Source of the DNA: Limonium bicolor
Lineage: Eukaryota; Streptophyta; Magnoliopsida; Caryophyllales; Plumbaginaceae
Direction: 5' to 3'
NCBI GenBank assembly: GCA_023374045.1
Contig: CM041780.1
Span: 170,806,085 to 170,870,084, forward strand
Length of the DNA: 64,000 nt
The position numbers and the translations under genes are program-made. Of the stretch, positions 1 through 12,011 are shown one piece after another. The stretch's first letter is position 1. Each line of letters begins with the position of its first letter. The notes below the pieces were generated by a model, which was not told the origin of the DNA, searched no databases, and saw only the letters and a list, made by a program, of their open reading frames with translations.

Positions 1-1259
1 TTCTCATTTCTTCACCGAATCCCACAAAAATACTACCGTTGGATTCGTATCGGCGAGGGTAGGGCTACGTTTTCCACCCCTCAAAATCTTGATTCCCCCA
101 CCTTCACTTCCATGGATGTTGGATCTTTTGAAGCTTTAAGAGCTGATTTTAACTCTCCTCCACCTCCTTAATGTCTAAGGTAATAATAAGTAAGAGTTTT
201 GGCCATTTCAAGCTTGTTCTTGTAATTGGGAAATTTCCCTCACGTTGAATTTTCCCCATGTTAGCCGTGAGCATCTTGCTCTTGTGGGGGGATGGAAACT
301 CTTCCAATGGATTGCCAAGCTGTCCATTTGGTTATTCTAAGGAAGACCTAAGCTAAACCTTGAAAACTAGCTCCTTGGAATATATAGGGTTATGTGGAAA
401 ATATTGAAACTTACTTGTTGATGTGTGTGTGGGGATATGATTGTAGTTGGCAATCTATACTCCTTGGTATGTTGTGAAAACAAGAAGAGAAAGAGGGAAC
501 AAGAGAAAGAAGAGGAAGAGGAGTAAAAACCGAGAATAAACAAGGTAATGGGCTTACCTTGCGTTGGTTTTATTTGGTTGGGAAAACTTATGTTGGTGTT
601 GTATATAAACAACCTTGAGCTTGAAGGGTGTGTTGTGATACTACAATGATGGTAGTTAAATGAGAATGTTTAATGTGGTTTAAGTGTGCAAACAAACCTA
701 GGAAACTAAGCTAGTCATATGTGAGAACTATGGGAATGTTATGTGTTTATTGGTGCCTAAACAAAACAGGGTGAAGATTGTGTTTGTGAGTACATCTAGT
801 GTGGTGAAAATGCTTAGGAAAGCAAGTAGGTGCTGTCAAAATTTGCCTAGGAATGGATAAGTTTGGGTGTTTGATTATAAGGAAGAAACTAGGTGGTTTA
901 AGAGGTTTAAGTTGTTGGTTAATGGCTTGAAAACCAAACTAAGAAGAAGAGTGTGTTAGTAGTGGAAATAATGTCAATTGAAGTGCTAGGAATGGCATTA
1001 GTGGGTGAAGTTTGAATGATGTTGAGAAGAGAGTGCCCAATCTGTTACAAGAGCTTTGGAAAACAAGAAAACTAGTTATGGAAATATAAGTGGTTTGAGT
1101 AAGAATTTGGGTAAGGGTTTAACCATGATTTGAAGAGTTTAGAGCATGTTTAAAGGTGGTTAAACATGTGGAAACTTGTGGAAAGTTTATGGAAAGATTA
1201 AGGGTGGTTTAAGGATTGATTTGGGAGTGGAAAATCAAGTGTGGAGCAGGTTTTAGCAG

Positions 1260-1439
1260 GGTCCGGACTTGGTCCTTGGACAAAGTCCCGGACCACATCT
1301 AAATTAAGGCCGAGAGTTGCAAGTACTGCCTTGGTCCGGGACTATACTCCAGGACAAGGTCCGGACCATATATAAATTTCACCCGAGAGTTTAGTTTGCA
1401 ATTGGTCCGGGACTTAGGGTAGTACCAAAGTCCCGGACC
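1260..1439 (+). repeat. Triple GGTCCGGGAC hairpin module, LTR copy 1
   Basis: Three successive inverted repeats with arms GGTCCGGGAC(TT) and (AA)GTCCCGGACC. In this copy the first left arm has lost one G and the last right arm ends GGACCC, so two stems are slightly weakened. Confidence 0.8.
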
Positions 1440-2689
1440 CCCCCAGAAAACTACAGAGAGTGTTTTTTTAAAGGGTTTTTAAATGATGGGGGTTTGAATG
1501 TTAATGATGTTATAAGATGTAAGGCCTTGTTTGGTGAGATGTAAAGGCCCTAAGAAGTGTTAGAAGTGTTAGAAGTGCTTGAGAAGTGAGAGCTTAAAGT
1601 AACAAAAGTGAACCGAGAACGGGATAACGGGGGTAAGGGGTAACTACGGGAGTAACATTTAATTATGTTCCGTATAAGCTTAGTATTAATAATAATGTTT
1701 GAAACATTATCAGAGAGTCGTGCGTGACCCGAGGACGGTGAGATGACACGGTAATAAAGTGAAACCCCCGGTGAAAGGTATGATTTTCTCATGCCCCGTA
1801 TGCTAACCGAGTTACTCTGATTTGTGTGTTTGTGTGCCGGCTTAATCAAGATTAAAGCATGAAAATAATCCTTGTTTGATTATGTATGCCTTGTGGTATG
1901 TTGTATGAGCTAACATACTTGTATGCCGGTGAGGTCTAACAGAGTGCCTAGACGACTCATAGTGAGTATAATGTTGACTAATAACCCGTAGTACGGGTAG
2001 TCTCATAACAATGGAAATATGCAAACACACATAAACTATCGATTAAAGTATAACGATATCGTAAACATATGAACTCCCTAGAATGTGAGGAGATGTGCGG
2101 GTTGAGTAAATACCCGATAACGGTTAGAAAACCTTATTGAAACGATCCACGAAATAGATATGAGTGGAGAGATAAATGAACCTCCATCGAGAGGATTGAA
2201 GTTAGTCCAATGATGTGTAACATATAAGAAAGGTAAAAGAGACCTAAGGGACTATGTGACTCCCTTGAGATACGGTCGACCTCTTATATGAGAATTTACC
2301 CGGATAAGAAAATATCCGAATGTATAGTATATGAATGTAAGGGTAACCCTTAAGCCTAAGATTACCCGAATTTAAGTAAGTTCCCAAGTCATTAGAAACA
2401 TCGAGAATGATGCTTCTAGACTAATATACATGATATTATTATAACTCCGAGAGAGGAGTGTACGGGAACGAGAGTAGTCCGAGAGTAGTCGGACCTAAGT
2501 AAAAGAGATAGGAACTAAGAGAGAGTTCCGCGAGCTAGTTGAACCTTCCCACCATGCTAGACCCAGAGTAGGGTCGAAACCGGGGAAGTAAGACTATGCT
2601 CGAGAGCCATGAGTTTTGGCTCAGTATGTATTAAGAGTAACAAGCGTGACGTAGGGGACCTGTAGTGTCTCGAGGATCTACAAGAGCTT

Positions 2690-2885
2690 GAGTATAAATA
2701 ACCCAAGAGTGTGGGTGAGATAATGAGTATAAATAACCGAGAGAAAGGGGGAGTTTATGAATGTGTAACCCGAGAGAATGGGTAAGTATAAGAATGAGTA
2801 ACCCAAGGAATGGGGGGTGTACGAATGAGTAACCCGAGAGAACGGGTAAGTATAAGAATAAGTGACCGAGAGAGAGGGTGAGGGA
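2690..2885 (+). repeat. LTR minisatellite (~35-bp units), copy 1
   Basis: About six units of 33-37 bp built on GTAACCCGAGAGAATGGGTAAG. Each unit combines a small hairpin (ACCCGAGAGAAYGGGT) with a GTATAAG/GTAAGTAT segment. This copy has extra single-base deletions compared with the later LTRs. Confidence 0.75.
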
Positions 2886-3539
2886 TTGAATAAGTAACAA
2901 GGCATAGTGAGGAATAAAACCTTCATGCTAAGAGTAACCAGTTACCACTAACAACATTGTTATGTTAGTTAGGAATCGTGTTTCGTGATGGAGTAGATTC
3001 CTTGTGTGAATACATATATATTGTAATGTCATGATGCATGTTGTTTGAGTTTAAAATGAATCCATGTATATCCGACCCAAAGTAGTCGGTGTACCGCGGT
3101 TAGCACGCGGTATATGCGAATTTCATGCGCAGCGTAAGCTGACCCCCTAGGGGGAACGTTTTTAGTGTGCAGGTACTTGAAGAGGACCAATTCGAAGAGA
3201 GTAGGACGGGGACAGTTATGAAGAGTGGGGGTAGTTGGTAGTTATTCGTATTACTTATGCATTAAATGAGGTGTAAGTCTGAGTATGTTACGGCATTGGA
3301 TATGTTTAGACTCGGTATAGTAAAGAAGTGGAATGAGTAAGTATTGTATATGTATGATGTGTTACTCGGTTGTACAGTCAATCAGACCGTTACTGCATGT
3401 TGAGATAGGCCTGGTTTAGCCATATGGGTGGTAACGGTTGTTTCACCCTGTTGTAATTAGAGTTCCACTGCGTGAGTAAGTGTAATTAGTAACGGATTAT
3501 GAGGTAATGATGAGAATTACGGTGGGGGTGTTACAAAAA

Positions 3540-3551
3540 TGGTATCAGAGC
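3540..3551 (+). other. Primer-binding site for initiator tRNA-Met
   Basis: TGGTATCAGAGC is complementary to the 3' end of plant initiator tRNA-Met and sits four bases after the LTR end. It is the left arm of a 10-bp perfect hairpin (ATCAGAGCGA 3544-3553, loop AGTA, TCGCTCTGAT 3558-3567). It primes minus-strand cDNA synthesis in this class. Confidence 0.92.
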
Positions 3552-3746
3552 GAAGTATCGCTCTGATGACTGGAAATACCGAGCTTAGGAGATACCGAGT
3601 TAGGAATTAGAGACTTAGGGCTATGGGTTGAGAGGTAGCGTGAGAGATGCGCTAGATAGGAACTTCCAGTATGTTCTGGATACCTACAATACCAAACCCG
3701 CCCTCCACAACCCCCGCATTAAAAGCTCGGGAAGAACACCAGAGAG

Positions 3747-3989
3747 ATGGGAAAACCCAATCTGGCAGTTAATAAATATCTCAATATGAACCAGAACCTG
3801 TCATGCGGTAAGTCCCGAGAACCGGAAAGCCCGGAGACGGATCCCGCTGGAATGACAATAACCGCACATAATGGCGAGAGACCGAGAAATCCTAATCCAA
3901 GGAGACCGAAATCTGTGGCAACTTGGGGCGACATGCTTAGCAGTCGCGAGAACCTAGCTAGCCGAGCAACAGCAAGAAGAAAGCACTAA
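3747..3989 (+). other. 80-codon ORF of unknown status near internal 5' end
   Basis: An ATG-started frame of 80 codons begins about 200 bases after the primer site, where gag would begin in an autonomous element. It is rich in Arg, Pro, Ser and Asn and lacks a recognisable gag motif. It recurs intact at 13069-13311, 22384-22626 and 31707-31949, but those copies are nearly identical DNA, so conservation is no evidence of selection. It could be a relic of gag or chance. No function is proposed. Confidence 0.15.
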
Positions 3990-6900
3990 CCGTGCAAGAA
4001 GGCGGATTAATGAGAAGCAATGATAATAACAAAAACCGAGACACATGTCTACGGACCGCCATAACTAAATAATACCATCAACGGTACACTAACCGACTAA
4101 GAATCTAGTCAAGAGTAGATACACCCACCCTGCCACACCCGAAGAGATTGCAATACCTAACGGGCACAGCTTAGACAGCTACGAGCATAGCTACGGGATA
4201 TACCCGAATGGGACTACCAAAGTGGTACCTAAATAAGTTGAACCTCGGTAACCACAGTAAAGACGTGGGAACGAGCAACGAGGTAAAGCCTAGAATTAAA
4301 GTAATTAAGGAACTCCGAGAATGGAGAAGCACCTAAGGAATGACAGTCATGTCAAGGTGAATGAGAATCAGCTCCAAGGAGCAGACATCCAACTAGGGGA
4401 TCAAGGAAGAGCCAACGAGGCTACCAATTACAATGTGAACAATACCGTGACCGGTATGAGTTAACCCAAAAACTGCCTGTACCGCGCACTTGCCTCGGCA
4501 AGTGCAGTATAACGGACAACTAAGAAGAGCTTTGACAAGCGACCAGTACTAGCAAGTACCAAGACGGCAAGAGAAGCCAACATAGCATCACAAACCCTAA
4601 AGAATTCTGAAACGAAACCTTGGTGAGGCCTAATGGCCTGACCACTATATTGGAAAACATACCAGCCAGCGAGAAGCTGCGGCATTGAAATGCCATGGAC
4701 ATTTATTTTCAACCCAAATCTTTCTTTCAAACAGAGTATTTTCCAAAAAACTCCTAAATTCTAAAAAAAAAAAAAACCAAACCAGAGAACCACGGTAAGT
4801 TATCATATAATGATATAAGAGGAGTTGGCAACAGAATACTTCACTTAGGCGTGACCGACACTACAAGTGTACACAAATGAGACATGGAACGACCGCACTC
4901 CAAAGGAGCTTGCGGGCCTGACAGACCAATTATGAGTTAGTTGGGTAAGTGGTAACGTATCAATAAGATACTCCATGTATGTATACAAGTAGAGTACGGT
5001 ACACGGGAAGTAGCCCACTCCATACTACGGACGAAAGAGCCAATCCAAACCAAGACAGTGGACACCTCGAATGATCGAAGAACACAAGGAAGCTTACCGA
5101 GTTAAGGGAGTCTAGAATCCAGTAAGGTCACGGACCTAAGGATAAGGCGTTAAAAAGTGCGAGAAGCACAGAGTATTAAGTACAGACATTGGAAATGTCT
5201 CAGGAAATACCTAATAACTGGGTGAATACCAGTGTAAATAATACGGCGAATGCCTAAATGAACTTATTAATGTACGATAAACGGGATAGAATTCCCACTT
5301 TATACCTCACTGAAGAGAATAATGACCTGACCCAGAAGGTGTTAGAAGGTACCAAGGATCTACCCAATAATGGGAGACATTACAACCCTAAACGGGATGG
5401 TCAAGGACATAGCCGCAAGGCGAAGTCACAACTGAACATAACCATGAGTACAAGCCAGATGTAATGGCATTACTCAGTAACACCCAGGAGCAATCCGAGA
5501 AGGGTGCCGGAGTCAACATTAGTTGAACGAAACATCGTGTTGAGAACACAAGTGTTTAAGCAAACACTCGGGTAGAACCCGAAGGGATCCCTCGTAACAC
5601 GGGATACCCTAAAATGCTAGAGGGCATGAATTAGTATCAAAATACTTTAAGGGTCTTCCATGTTTGGAAGCGTGATGAAACTACCATATCAAAACCCAGT
5701 AATACCTCCAAACCATTTAATGGTATACGGAGGAGCGGAAACCTGTATAAACAGCCCGCATGGAGCATGGCGAGGCAATGTGGCTTACAAGCCGGTAACT
5801 AACTGCAACTTGTAGATCTAAACGTTGTAAACCTATGCATAGAGGCATAAGAGGAACAGTGAAGAATGAACCACTACCTTAGAGTGGGGATACCACTTGT
5901 TATTATGGGGCCTATGGAGCGGCATTTGCGTGAATCCTCCAGAGAAAGGCTACCACCTAGGTATGAAATGTGAAACCGCTAAAGCGGTGTAGTAAAACTT
6001 GAGCATGTGTATATTGCCAATGAGTATATGAACAATAGTAGAGTATAAAGAGGAACCTCCATAGCAGCAATTCGAACCAAAAAGCAATCGGTTGAGTAGT
6101 AAACACTGTAAGTGTGCAATATGAACTGCAGAGCAAGCAGCGCGCAAGTGCGCAGAGAGATTTAAAGAATAACGTATTTCATTGAGCCAAGTGAGTGGCA
6201 AGCCATAGTATAAATGGCGGGAGTACATGAGCGGCAACTAAAGTAGTAGCGGATGCCATATAAGCGAATGTTGTAACGGGTAGAACATGGTACGCAGCAA
6301 GCAACCGTTGAAAGAGTATAACTAGTTAGTGATATGAAGCTGATGAGAAAATATGGTATAGGAGACATAATCATTCCTATCCCATGAGAGACTTACTGTC
6401 AAGGGTTTACGCTTCTGCACTCTGTATGACTGAGTGTTTTGGTATTGCACTTGTGCGGTAATGACCGAGTGGGAGAGCCAGGAATTGAGAAATGTCAACG
6501 AAGCCTGTTGAGTGAGAATCTAGAGAGATAACCGTGCGGCCATTGGCTAAAGATGCACAAAGAACGGGGGCAGTAACCCACAGGGCCCAGGATCGATGTG
6601 TGGAAAAATGTAGAGTAGTATGAATGAAGAACTCTGGTACAGAACCAAGAAACAAACATAATCCATGAGCCATTATTAAACGAGGAAGCACTACATGCTA
6701 AGTAGTAGCTTGACCTCAACCGACAATAAGTCGGGAAAAGTAAGCGAATAACCACGAAGGTATACAGAGTTATACAAATAGATTTCCAGAGAGTTGGAGA
6801 GAAAATCTATAACTCATCGAATTCGCATACGGTAAGAGATACCAAGCGACGATTGAAATACATTGAGAATACCAAAGAGCGAATTAAGCTCTAGTTATCA

Positions 6901-8539
6901 GGTCACGCAGCAGAAGCTTGTGGACCGTGATTCAGGGTTAAGTATACCTGTGTCATAAACCCCTTGAAGCCCTAGAGGCTAGAACCGAACCCGGTTATGA
7001 GTTAATTAACCGTACTGAAGTTAAAACACTTCATAATACTCGAATTAATGAACCAATGTTCAGTGATAACATATGGTTGGTTACGCGGGCGTAACCCCTT
7101 TTAAGGGGGGTAGGGCGAGAAACCGCTTAGAGTATGTTTTACGTATTGGTGCGTAAACTACTATGTGCATAGCACAAAAAGAAATTGTTTTGATGATTGG
7201 AACTTATGTTACATAAACATAGGCACCCATTCATTGTGTAATAATGAGTATGGTGCATGAGAGATGCAAGTAATGAGAATGTAATATTTATGAAAAGAGG
7301 AGTAGAGAGACTCCTAGGGAATGAGAATCCCTATAGTATATGTCTAGTGAGATTAGACATGAGTTATGATGAGTATGAATCGGCATGAAACCGATGTGTA
7401 ACCTAAGAGGGAGTGAGTTCCCTAGGTGATTTTATTTGAGAATGATTGATGGAGTGAGTTCCATCCTTTGGAGTTGTATGTTATGTGTTTTAAATTGAGC
7501 AACAATTTGAGTAAATGAAGCCATAAGTATGGAATACCTAGGTAAAGTAGTGAAGCAATGAGAATGACAAATGACCTAAGTACTAGGAACTAGAGATTAA
7601 TTGAAACGAATTGTTTCGTGAATATGACTAGAAAGAGTAAAAGATAGAAAACGAAAATGTTTGACTATCTGATTGTGTGAAATTGACGTGGGAGGTGGAA
7701 CTTGATCTGCTAGCGATCAAGGGAAACCGAACACAAATTGGGGTGGAAGGATAATTCAACACTGATGCTGATCACATCAGGGTTAGATGATTCTTGAAGC
7801 TCCCTATAGTGGTCACAAGTAATCACGCTAAGAAAGATACAGCTACCATAAATCTGATTTGGGGTTGTGTGATGTTTTAAAAAGAATTTTCAAACAGATT
7901 TTGAAAAAGAATTTTCTTCAAATATGAAGATGGAAATGAAAACTGGTTTTGAAACCGCTATCACCCGCCGATGGCTGAACCTTAAGTCTTGATGACCGGT
8001 AGAACGGTGGGCGTGTATTAGTTTTGAAACCATTGCACCGTACGTGCGGCGGTCCTAAGTGACCGGTTGGGGCGGTGTCAGTGTGTGATTTTTCCAAAGG
8101 CAGCGGGACGGGGAGAGTACCCTGAGATGTTCCTGTGTTGAGTGAGTCAACCAGAGTGCCTGAGGATATGTATATTTGTAACGTTTTGATCAGAACCGAA
8201 GGGACCGTGGGCCAGAGAGAGTAAGCGCCCATTTGTCATGAAACGGCCGTGAACCAGAAAGAGTAAGTGTTCAACGTGACCGGTACCTGAGGGATCAGTA
8301 GTATATCACTCAACATGGATTCGAGGACTGTAGTGCCTTCTTGTCTTCGGACCGATTCCATGGAGAGAGTAAAAAGAGTATTTTTGATTACTATACATGC
8401 TGTGATATGTGTGTGGTATGTGTAGTATGAAATGAGACTGACTTGTGGAGTCAGTAGGGTTATACATGTACTATAACCTTGGCATAGTACGCCATGAGAG
8501 TAACCATCTAGATTCACCAACTTTGAGGACAAAGTTCCT

Positions 8540-8550
8540 AAGGGGGGTAG
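8540..8550 (+). other. Polypurine tract, copy 1
   Basis: AAGGGGGGTAG lies just before the next LTR start, the expected primer for plus-strand synthesis. The stretch from 8522 (TTTGAGGACAAAGTTCCTAA, then the G run and a C-rich LTR start) resembles the 3' end of Tekay/Del chromoviruses. Confidence 0.85.
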
Positions 8551-9171
8551 ATTTTAATACCCCGGATCTAAAAATGGCGATTTAATTACTCTAATAAAAT
8601 TATTAAGGGCCTAAATGTGCCTAGAGAGTATTGGTAAAAAGAATAAAACCAAAAGAAAAGAGAAAACGCTTGAAAAGCGAAAAACGCTAAAAATGCGCGT
8701 TAAATGAGTATAAGAGATATATGATCTCGAGAGGGTCCGAGATGGATTTCCTAAGGCTTAGTTAGGCCTAATTAGTATACGGGAATGATTCCCGAAGAAA
8801 ACGGATCCAAATAATGGATTAAAACGCTAATTAAGCATAAAAGCACGTTTTTCGAGAAAACCCGAAAACGTGACTTTAAGTGGTCAAATGGACCCGTAAA
8901 AATTATAGTTGATTAAATAACTATAATTAAGTATTAATGGAAGCTTAATAACCATTAAAATTAATTAAACGAGAAAATTCCGAAAAAACGGACCCGGTAA
9001 GTGAATAGTGACAAAACCGGGAGACGAGACGCGTTTAATTCGAAAAGACGAAAAACGACCCGGGCTATTATTTAATGTGGGCCGGTTTTAATTATAATGT
9101 GTACACCCATTAATAGCTTGCTAGCTATTAAGTAATAACAAGACAAATAAATAAATAAGTAAAGCAAATAG

Positions 9172-9505
9172 TATAAAGTAAAAAGTAAAATAAAGAACTC
9201 ACCTCCTCACCTTCTATTCTCATTTCACGTATTGAATTGCTCCAGAGACTTGCAAACTTCTTCTTCTTCCTCTGTTAGTCGCGACACCAACAGCTCACAA
9301 GCCTCACCTTCTTCCTCCTCTAACTTTCTCATTTCTTCACCGAATCCCACAAAAATACTACCGTTGGATTCGTATCGGCGAGGGCTACGTTTTCCACCCC
9401 TCAAAATCTTGATTCCCCCACCTTCACTTCCATGGATGTTGGATCTTTTGAAGCTTTAAGAGCTGATTTTAACTCTCCTCCACCTCCTTAATGTCTTAAG
9501 GTAAT
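9172..9505 (+). promoter_or_regulatory. Candidate LTR promoter, C/T-rich leader and first splice-donor-like site
   Basis: TATAAA at 9172-9177 lies in an A-rich stretch and is followed about 30 bases later by a C/T-rich segment (CTCACCTCCTCACCTTC), a layout typical of plant promoters and leaders. A 75-codon Ser-rich ORF (9232-9459) follows, and TTAAGGTAATAA gives an AG|GT site at 9500/9501. The same order (C/T-rich leader, short ORF, TTAAGGTAA) occurs in the diverged LTRs at 42,553-42,890 and, on the minus strand, 46,522-46,870, which supports a conserved leader. The transcription start is inferred, not shown. Equivalent sites lie about 9.32 kb apart in copies 3-5. Confidence 0.4.
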
Positions 9506-10586
9506 AATAAGTAAGAGTTTTGGCCATTTCAAGCTTGTTCTTGTAATTTGGGAAATTTTCCCTCACGTTGAATTTTTCCCCATGTTAGCCGTGAGCATCT
9601 TGCTCTTGTGGAGGGATGGAAACTCTTCCAATGGATTGCCAAGCTGTCCATTTGGTTATTCTAAGGTAAGACCTAAGCTAAACCTTGAAAACTAGCTCCT
9701 TGGAATATATAGGGTTATGTGGAAAATATTGAAACTTACTTGTTGATGTGTGTGTGGGGATATGATTGTAGTTGGCAATCTATACTCCTTGGTATGTTGT
9801 GAAAACAAGAAGAGAAAGAGGGAACAAGAGAAAGAAGAGGAAGAGGAGTAAAAACCGAGAATAAACAAGGTAATGGGCTTACCTTGCGTTGGTTTTATTT
9901 GGTTGGGAAAACTTATGTTGGTGTTGTATAAACAACCTTGAGCTTGAATGGGTGTAGTTGTGATACTACAATGATGGTAGTTAAATGAGAATGTTTAATG
10001 TGGTTTAAGTGTGCAAACAAACCTAGGAAACTAAGCTAGTCATATGTGAGAACTATGGGAATGTTATGTGTTTATTGGTGCCTAAACAAAACAGGGGTGA
10101 AGATTGTGTTTGTGAGTACATCTAGTGTGGTGAAAATGCTTAGGAAAGCAAGTAGGTGCTGTCAAAATTTGCCTAGGAATGGATAAGTTTGGGTGTTTGA
10201 TTATAAGGAAGAAACTAGGTGGTTTAAGAGGTTTAAGTTGTTGGTTAATGGCTTGAAAACCAAACTAAGAAGAAGAGTGTGTTAGTAGTGGAAATAATGT
10301 CAATTGAAGTGCTAGGAATGGCATTAGTGGGTGAAGTTTGAATGTTGAGAAGAGAGTGCCCAATCTGTTACAAGAGCTTTGGAAAACAAGAAAACTAGTT
10401 ATGGAAATATAAGTGGTTTTGAGTAAGAATTTGGGTAAGGGTTTAACCCATGATTTGAAGAGGTTTAGAGCATGTTTAAAGGTGGTTAAACATGTGGAAA
10501 ACTTGTGGAAAGTTTATGGAAAGATTAAGGGTGGTTTAAGGATTGATTTGGAGTGGAAAAATCAAGTGTGGAGCAGGTTTTAGCAG

Positions 10587-10768
10587 GGTCCGGGACTTGG
10601 TCCTTGGACAAAGTCCCGGACCACATCTAAATTAAGGCCGAGAGTGCAAGTACTGCCTTGGTCCGGGACTATACTCCAGGACAAGGTCCCGGACCATATA
10701 TAAATTTCACCCGAGAGTTTAGTTTGCAATTGGTCCGGGACTTAGGGTAAGTACCAAGTCCCGGACCA
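10587..10768 (+). repeat. Triple GGTCCGGGAC hairpin module, LTR copy 2
   Basis: Three perfect inverted repeats in 182 bases with stems of 12, 10 and 12 bp. The loop of the first contains a nested GTCC-TT-GGAC hairpin. This is the cleanest copy, used here as reference. Confidence 0.88.
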
Positions 10769-12011
10769 CCCCCAGAAACCTACAGAGAGTGTTTTAAAGG
10801 GTTTAAATGATGGGGATTGAATGTTAATGATGTTATAAGATGTTAAGGCCTTGTTTGGTGAGATGTAAAGGCCCTAAGAAGTGTTAGAAAGTGTTAGAAG
10901 TGCTTGAGAAGTGAGAGCTTAAAGTAACAAAAGTGAACCGAGATAACGGGATAACGGGGTAACTACGGGAGTAACATTTAATTATGTTCCGTATAAGCTT
11001 AGTATTAATAATAATGTTTGAAACATTATCAGAGAGTCGTGCGTGACCCGAGGACGGTGAGATGACACGGTAAAAGTGAAAACCCCGGTGAAAGGTATGA
11101 TTTTCTCATGCCCCGTATGCTAACCGAGTTACTCTGATTTGTGTGTTTGTGTGCCGGCTTAATCAAGAGTAAAGCATGAAAATAATCCCTTGTTTGATTA
11201 TGTATGCCTTGAGGTATGTTGTATGAGCTAACATACTTGTATGCCGGTGAGGTCTAACAGAGTGCCTAGACCGACTCATAGTGAGTAATGATTGACTAAT
11301 AACCCGTAGTACGGGTAGTCTCATAAGCAATGGAAATATGCAAACACACATAAACTATCGATTAAAGTATAACGATATCGTAAACATATGAACTCCCTAG
11401 AATGTGAGGAGATGTGCGGGTTGAGTAAATACCCGATAACGGTTAGAAAACCTTATTGAAACGATCCACGAAATAGATATGAGTGGAGAGATAAATGAAC
11501 CTCCATCGAGAGGATTGAAGTTAGTCCAATGATGTGAACATATAAGAAAGGTAAAAGAGACCTAAGGGACTATGTGACTCCCTTGAGATACGGTCGACCT
11601 CTTATATGAGAATTTTACCCGGTATAAGAAAATATCCGAATGTATAGTATATGAATGTAAGGGTAACCCTTAAGCCTAAGATTACCCGAATTTAAGTAAG
11701 TTCCCAAAGTCATTAGAAACATCGAGAATGATGCTTCTAGACTAATATACATGATATTATTATAACTCCGAGAGAGGAGTGTACGGGAACGAGAGTAGTC
11801 CGAGAGTAGTCGGACCTAAGTAAAAGAGATAGGAACTAAGAGAGAGTTCCGCGAGCTAGTTGAACCTTCCCACCATGCTAGACCCAGAGTAGGGTCGAAA
11901 CCGGGGAAGTAAGACTATGCTCGAGAGCCATGAGTTTTGGCTCGAGTATGTATTAAGAGTAACAAGCGTGACGTAGGGGACCTGTAGTGTCTCGAGGATC
12001 TACAAGAGCTT

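Larger units (their letters stand above)
1..3535 (+). mobile_element. LTR copy 1 of tandem LARD-like array (5' end outside window)
   Basis: Long terminal repeat of a Gypsy-like element. It begins about 773 bases into the LTR by comparison with the complete copy at 8,553 and ends at CA 3535 in TGTTACA, directly followed by the tRNA-iMet primer site. It carries the triple GGTCCGGGAC hairpins (1260-1439) and the ~35-bp minisatellite (about 2690-2885). Relative to the other LTRs it has many one- to three-base insertions and deletions (for example around 1264, 1440-1495 and 3190-3250), whereas the internal domain after 3536 matches the other copies almost base for base. The differences may be decay or consensus error. 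No protein is encoded; U3, R and U5 cannot be separated from sequence alone. Confidence 0.9.
3536..8552 (+). mobile_element. Internal domain of LARD-like element, copy 1 (non-coding)
   Basis: About 5.02 kb between the primer-binding site and the polypurine tract. An autonomous Gypsy element would carry gag, protease, reverse transcriptase, RNase H and integrase here; six-frame reading shows only ORFs of about 100 codons or fewer and no recognisable zinc knuckle, DTG, YVDD-like or chromodomain motif. Visible landmarks are a hairpin on the primer site, an 80-codon ORF at 3747-3989, a 9-bp-stem hairpin at 4486-4505, a 14-base A tract at 4763-4776, and many short perfect hairpins (7079-7096, 7448-7465, 7701-7721, 8437-8455). 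The last codons before the polypurine tract can be read as NFEDKVPKGG, reminiscent of a chromovirus pol C-terminus, but this is only ten residues. The best class is LARD, presumably mobilised in trans. Confidence 0.85.

Noticed and set aside
2631..2926. Leu/Ser-rich minus-strand ORFs over the LTR minisatellite (also near 11915, 21232, 30552 and 39866)
   Set aside because: They are translations of the ~35-bp repeat; unit-length changes shift the frame between copies.
3719..3934. Minus-strand ORF of 71 codons opposite the 80-codon ORF
   Set aside because: Antisense shadow in the same low-stop stretch; no domain or start context.
5950..6755. Minus-strand ORFs of 70-95 codons in the internal domain, repeated at 15270-16075 and 33908-34713
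   Set aside because: No domain, overlapping frames on the antisense strand, and broken by small indels in the third unit; conserved only because the DNA copies are nearly identical.
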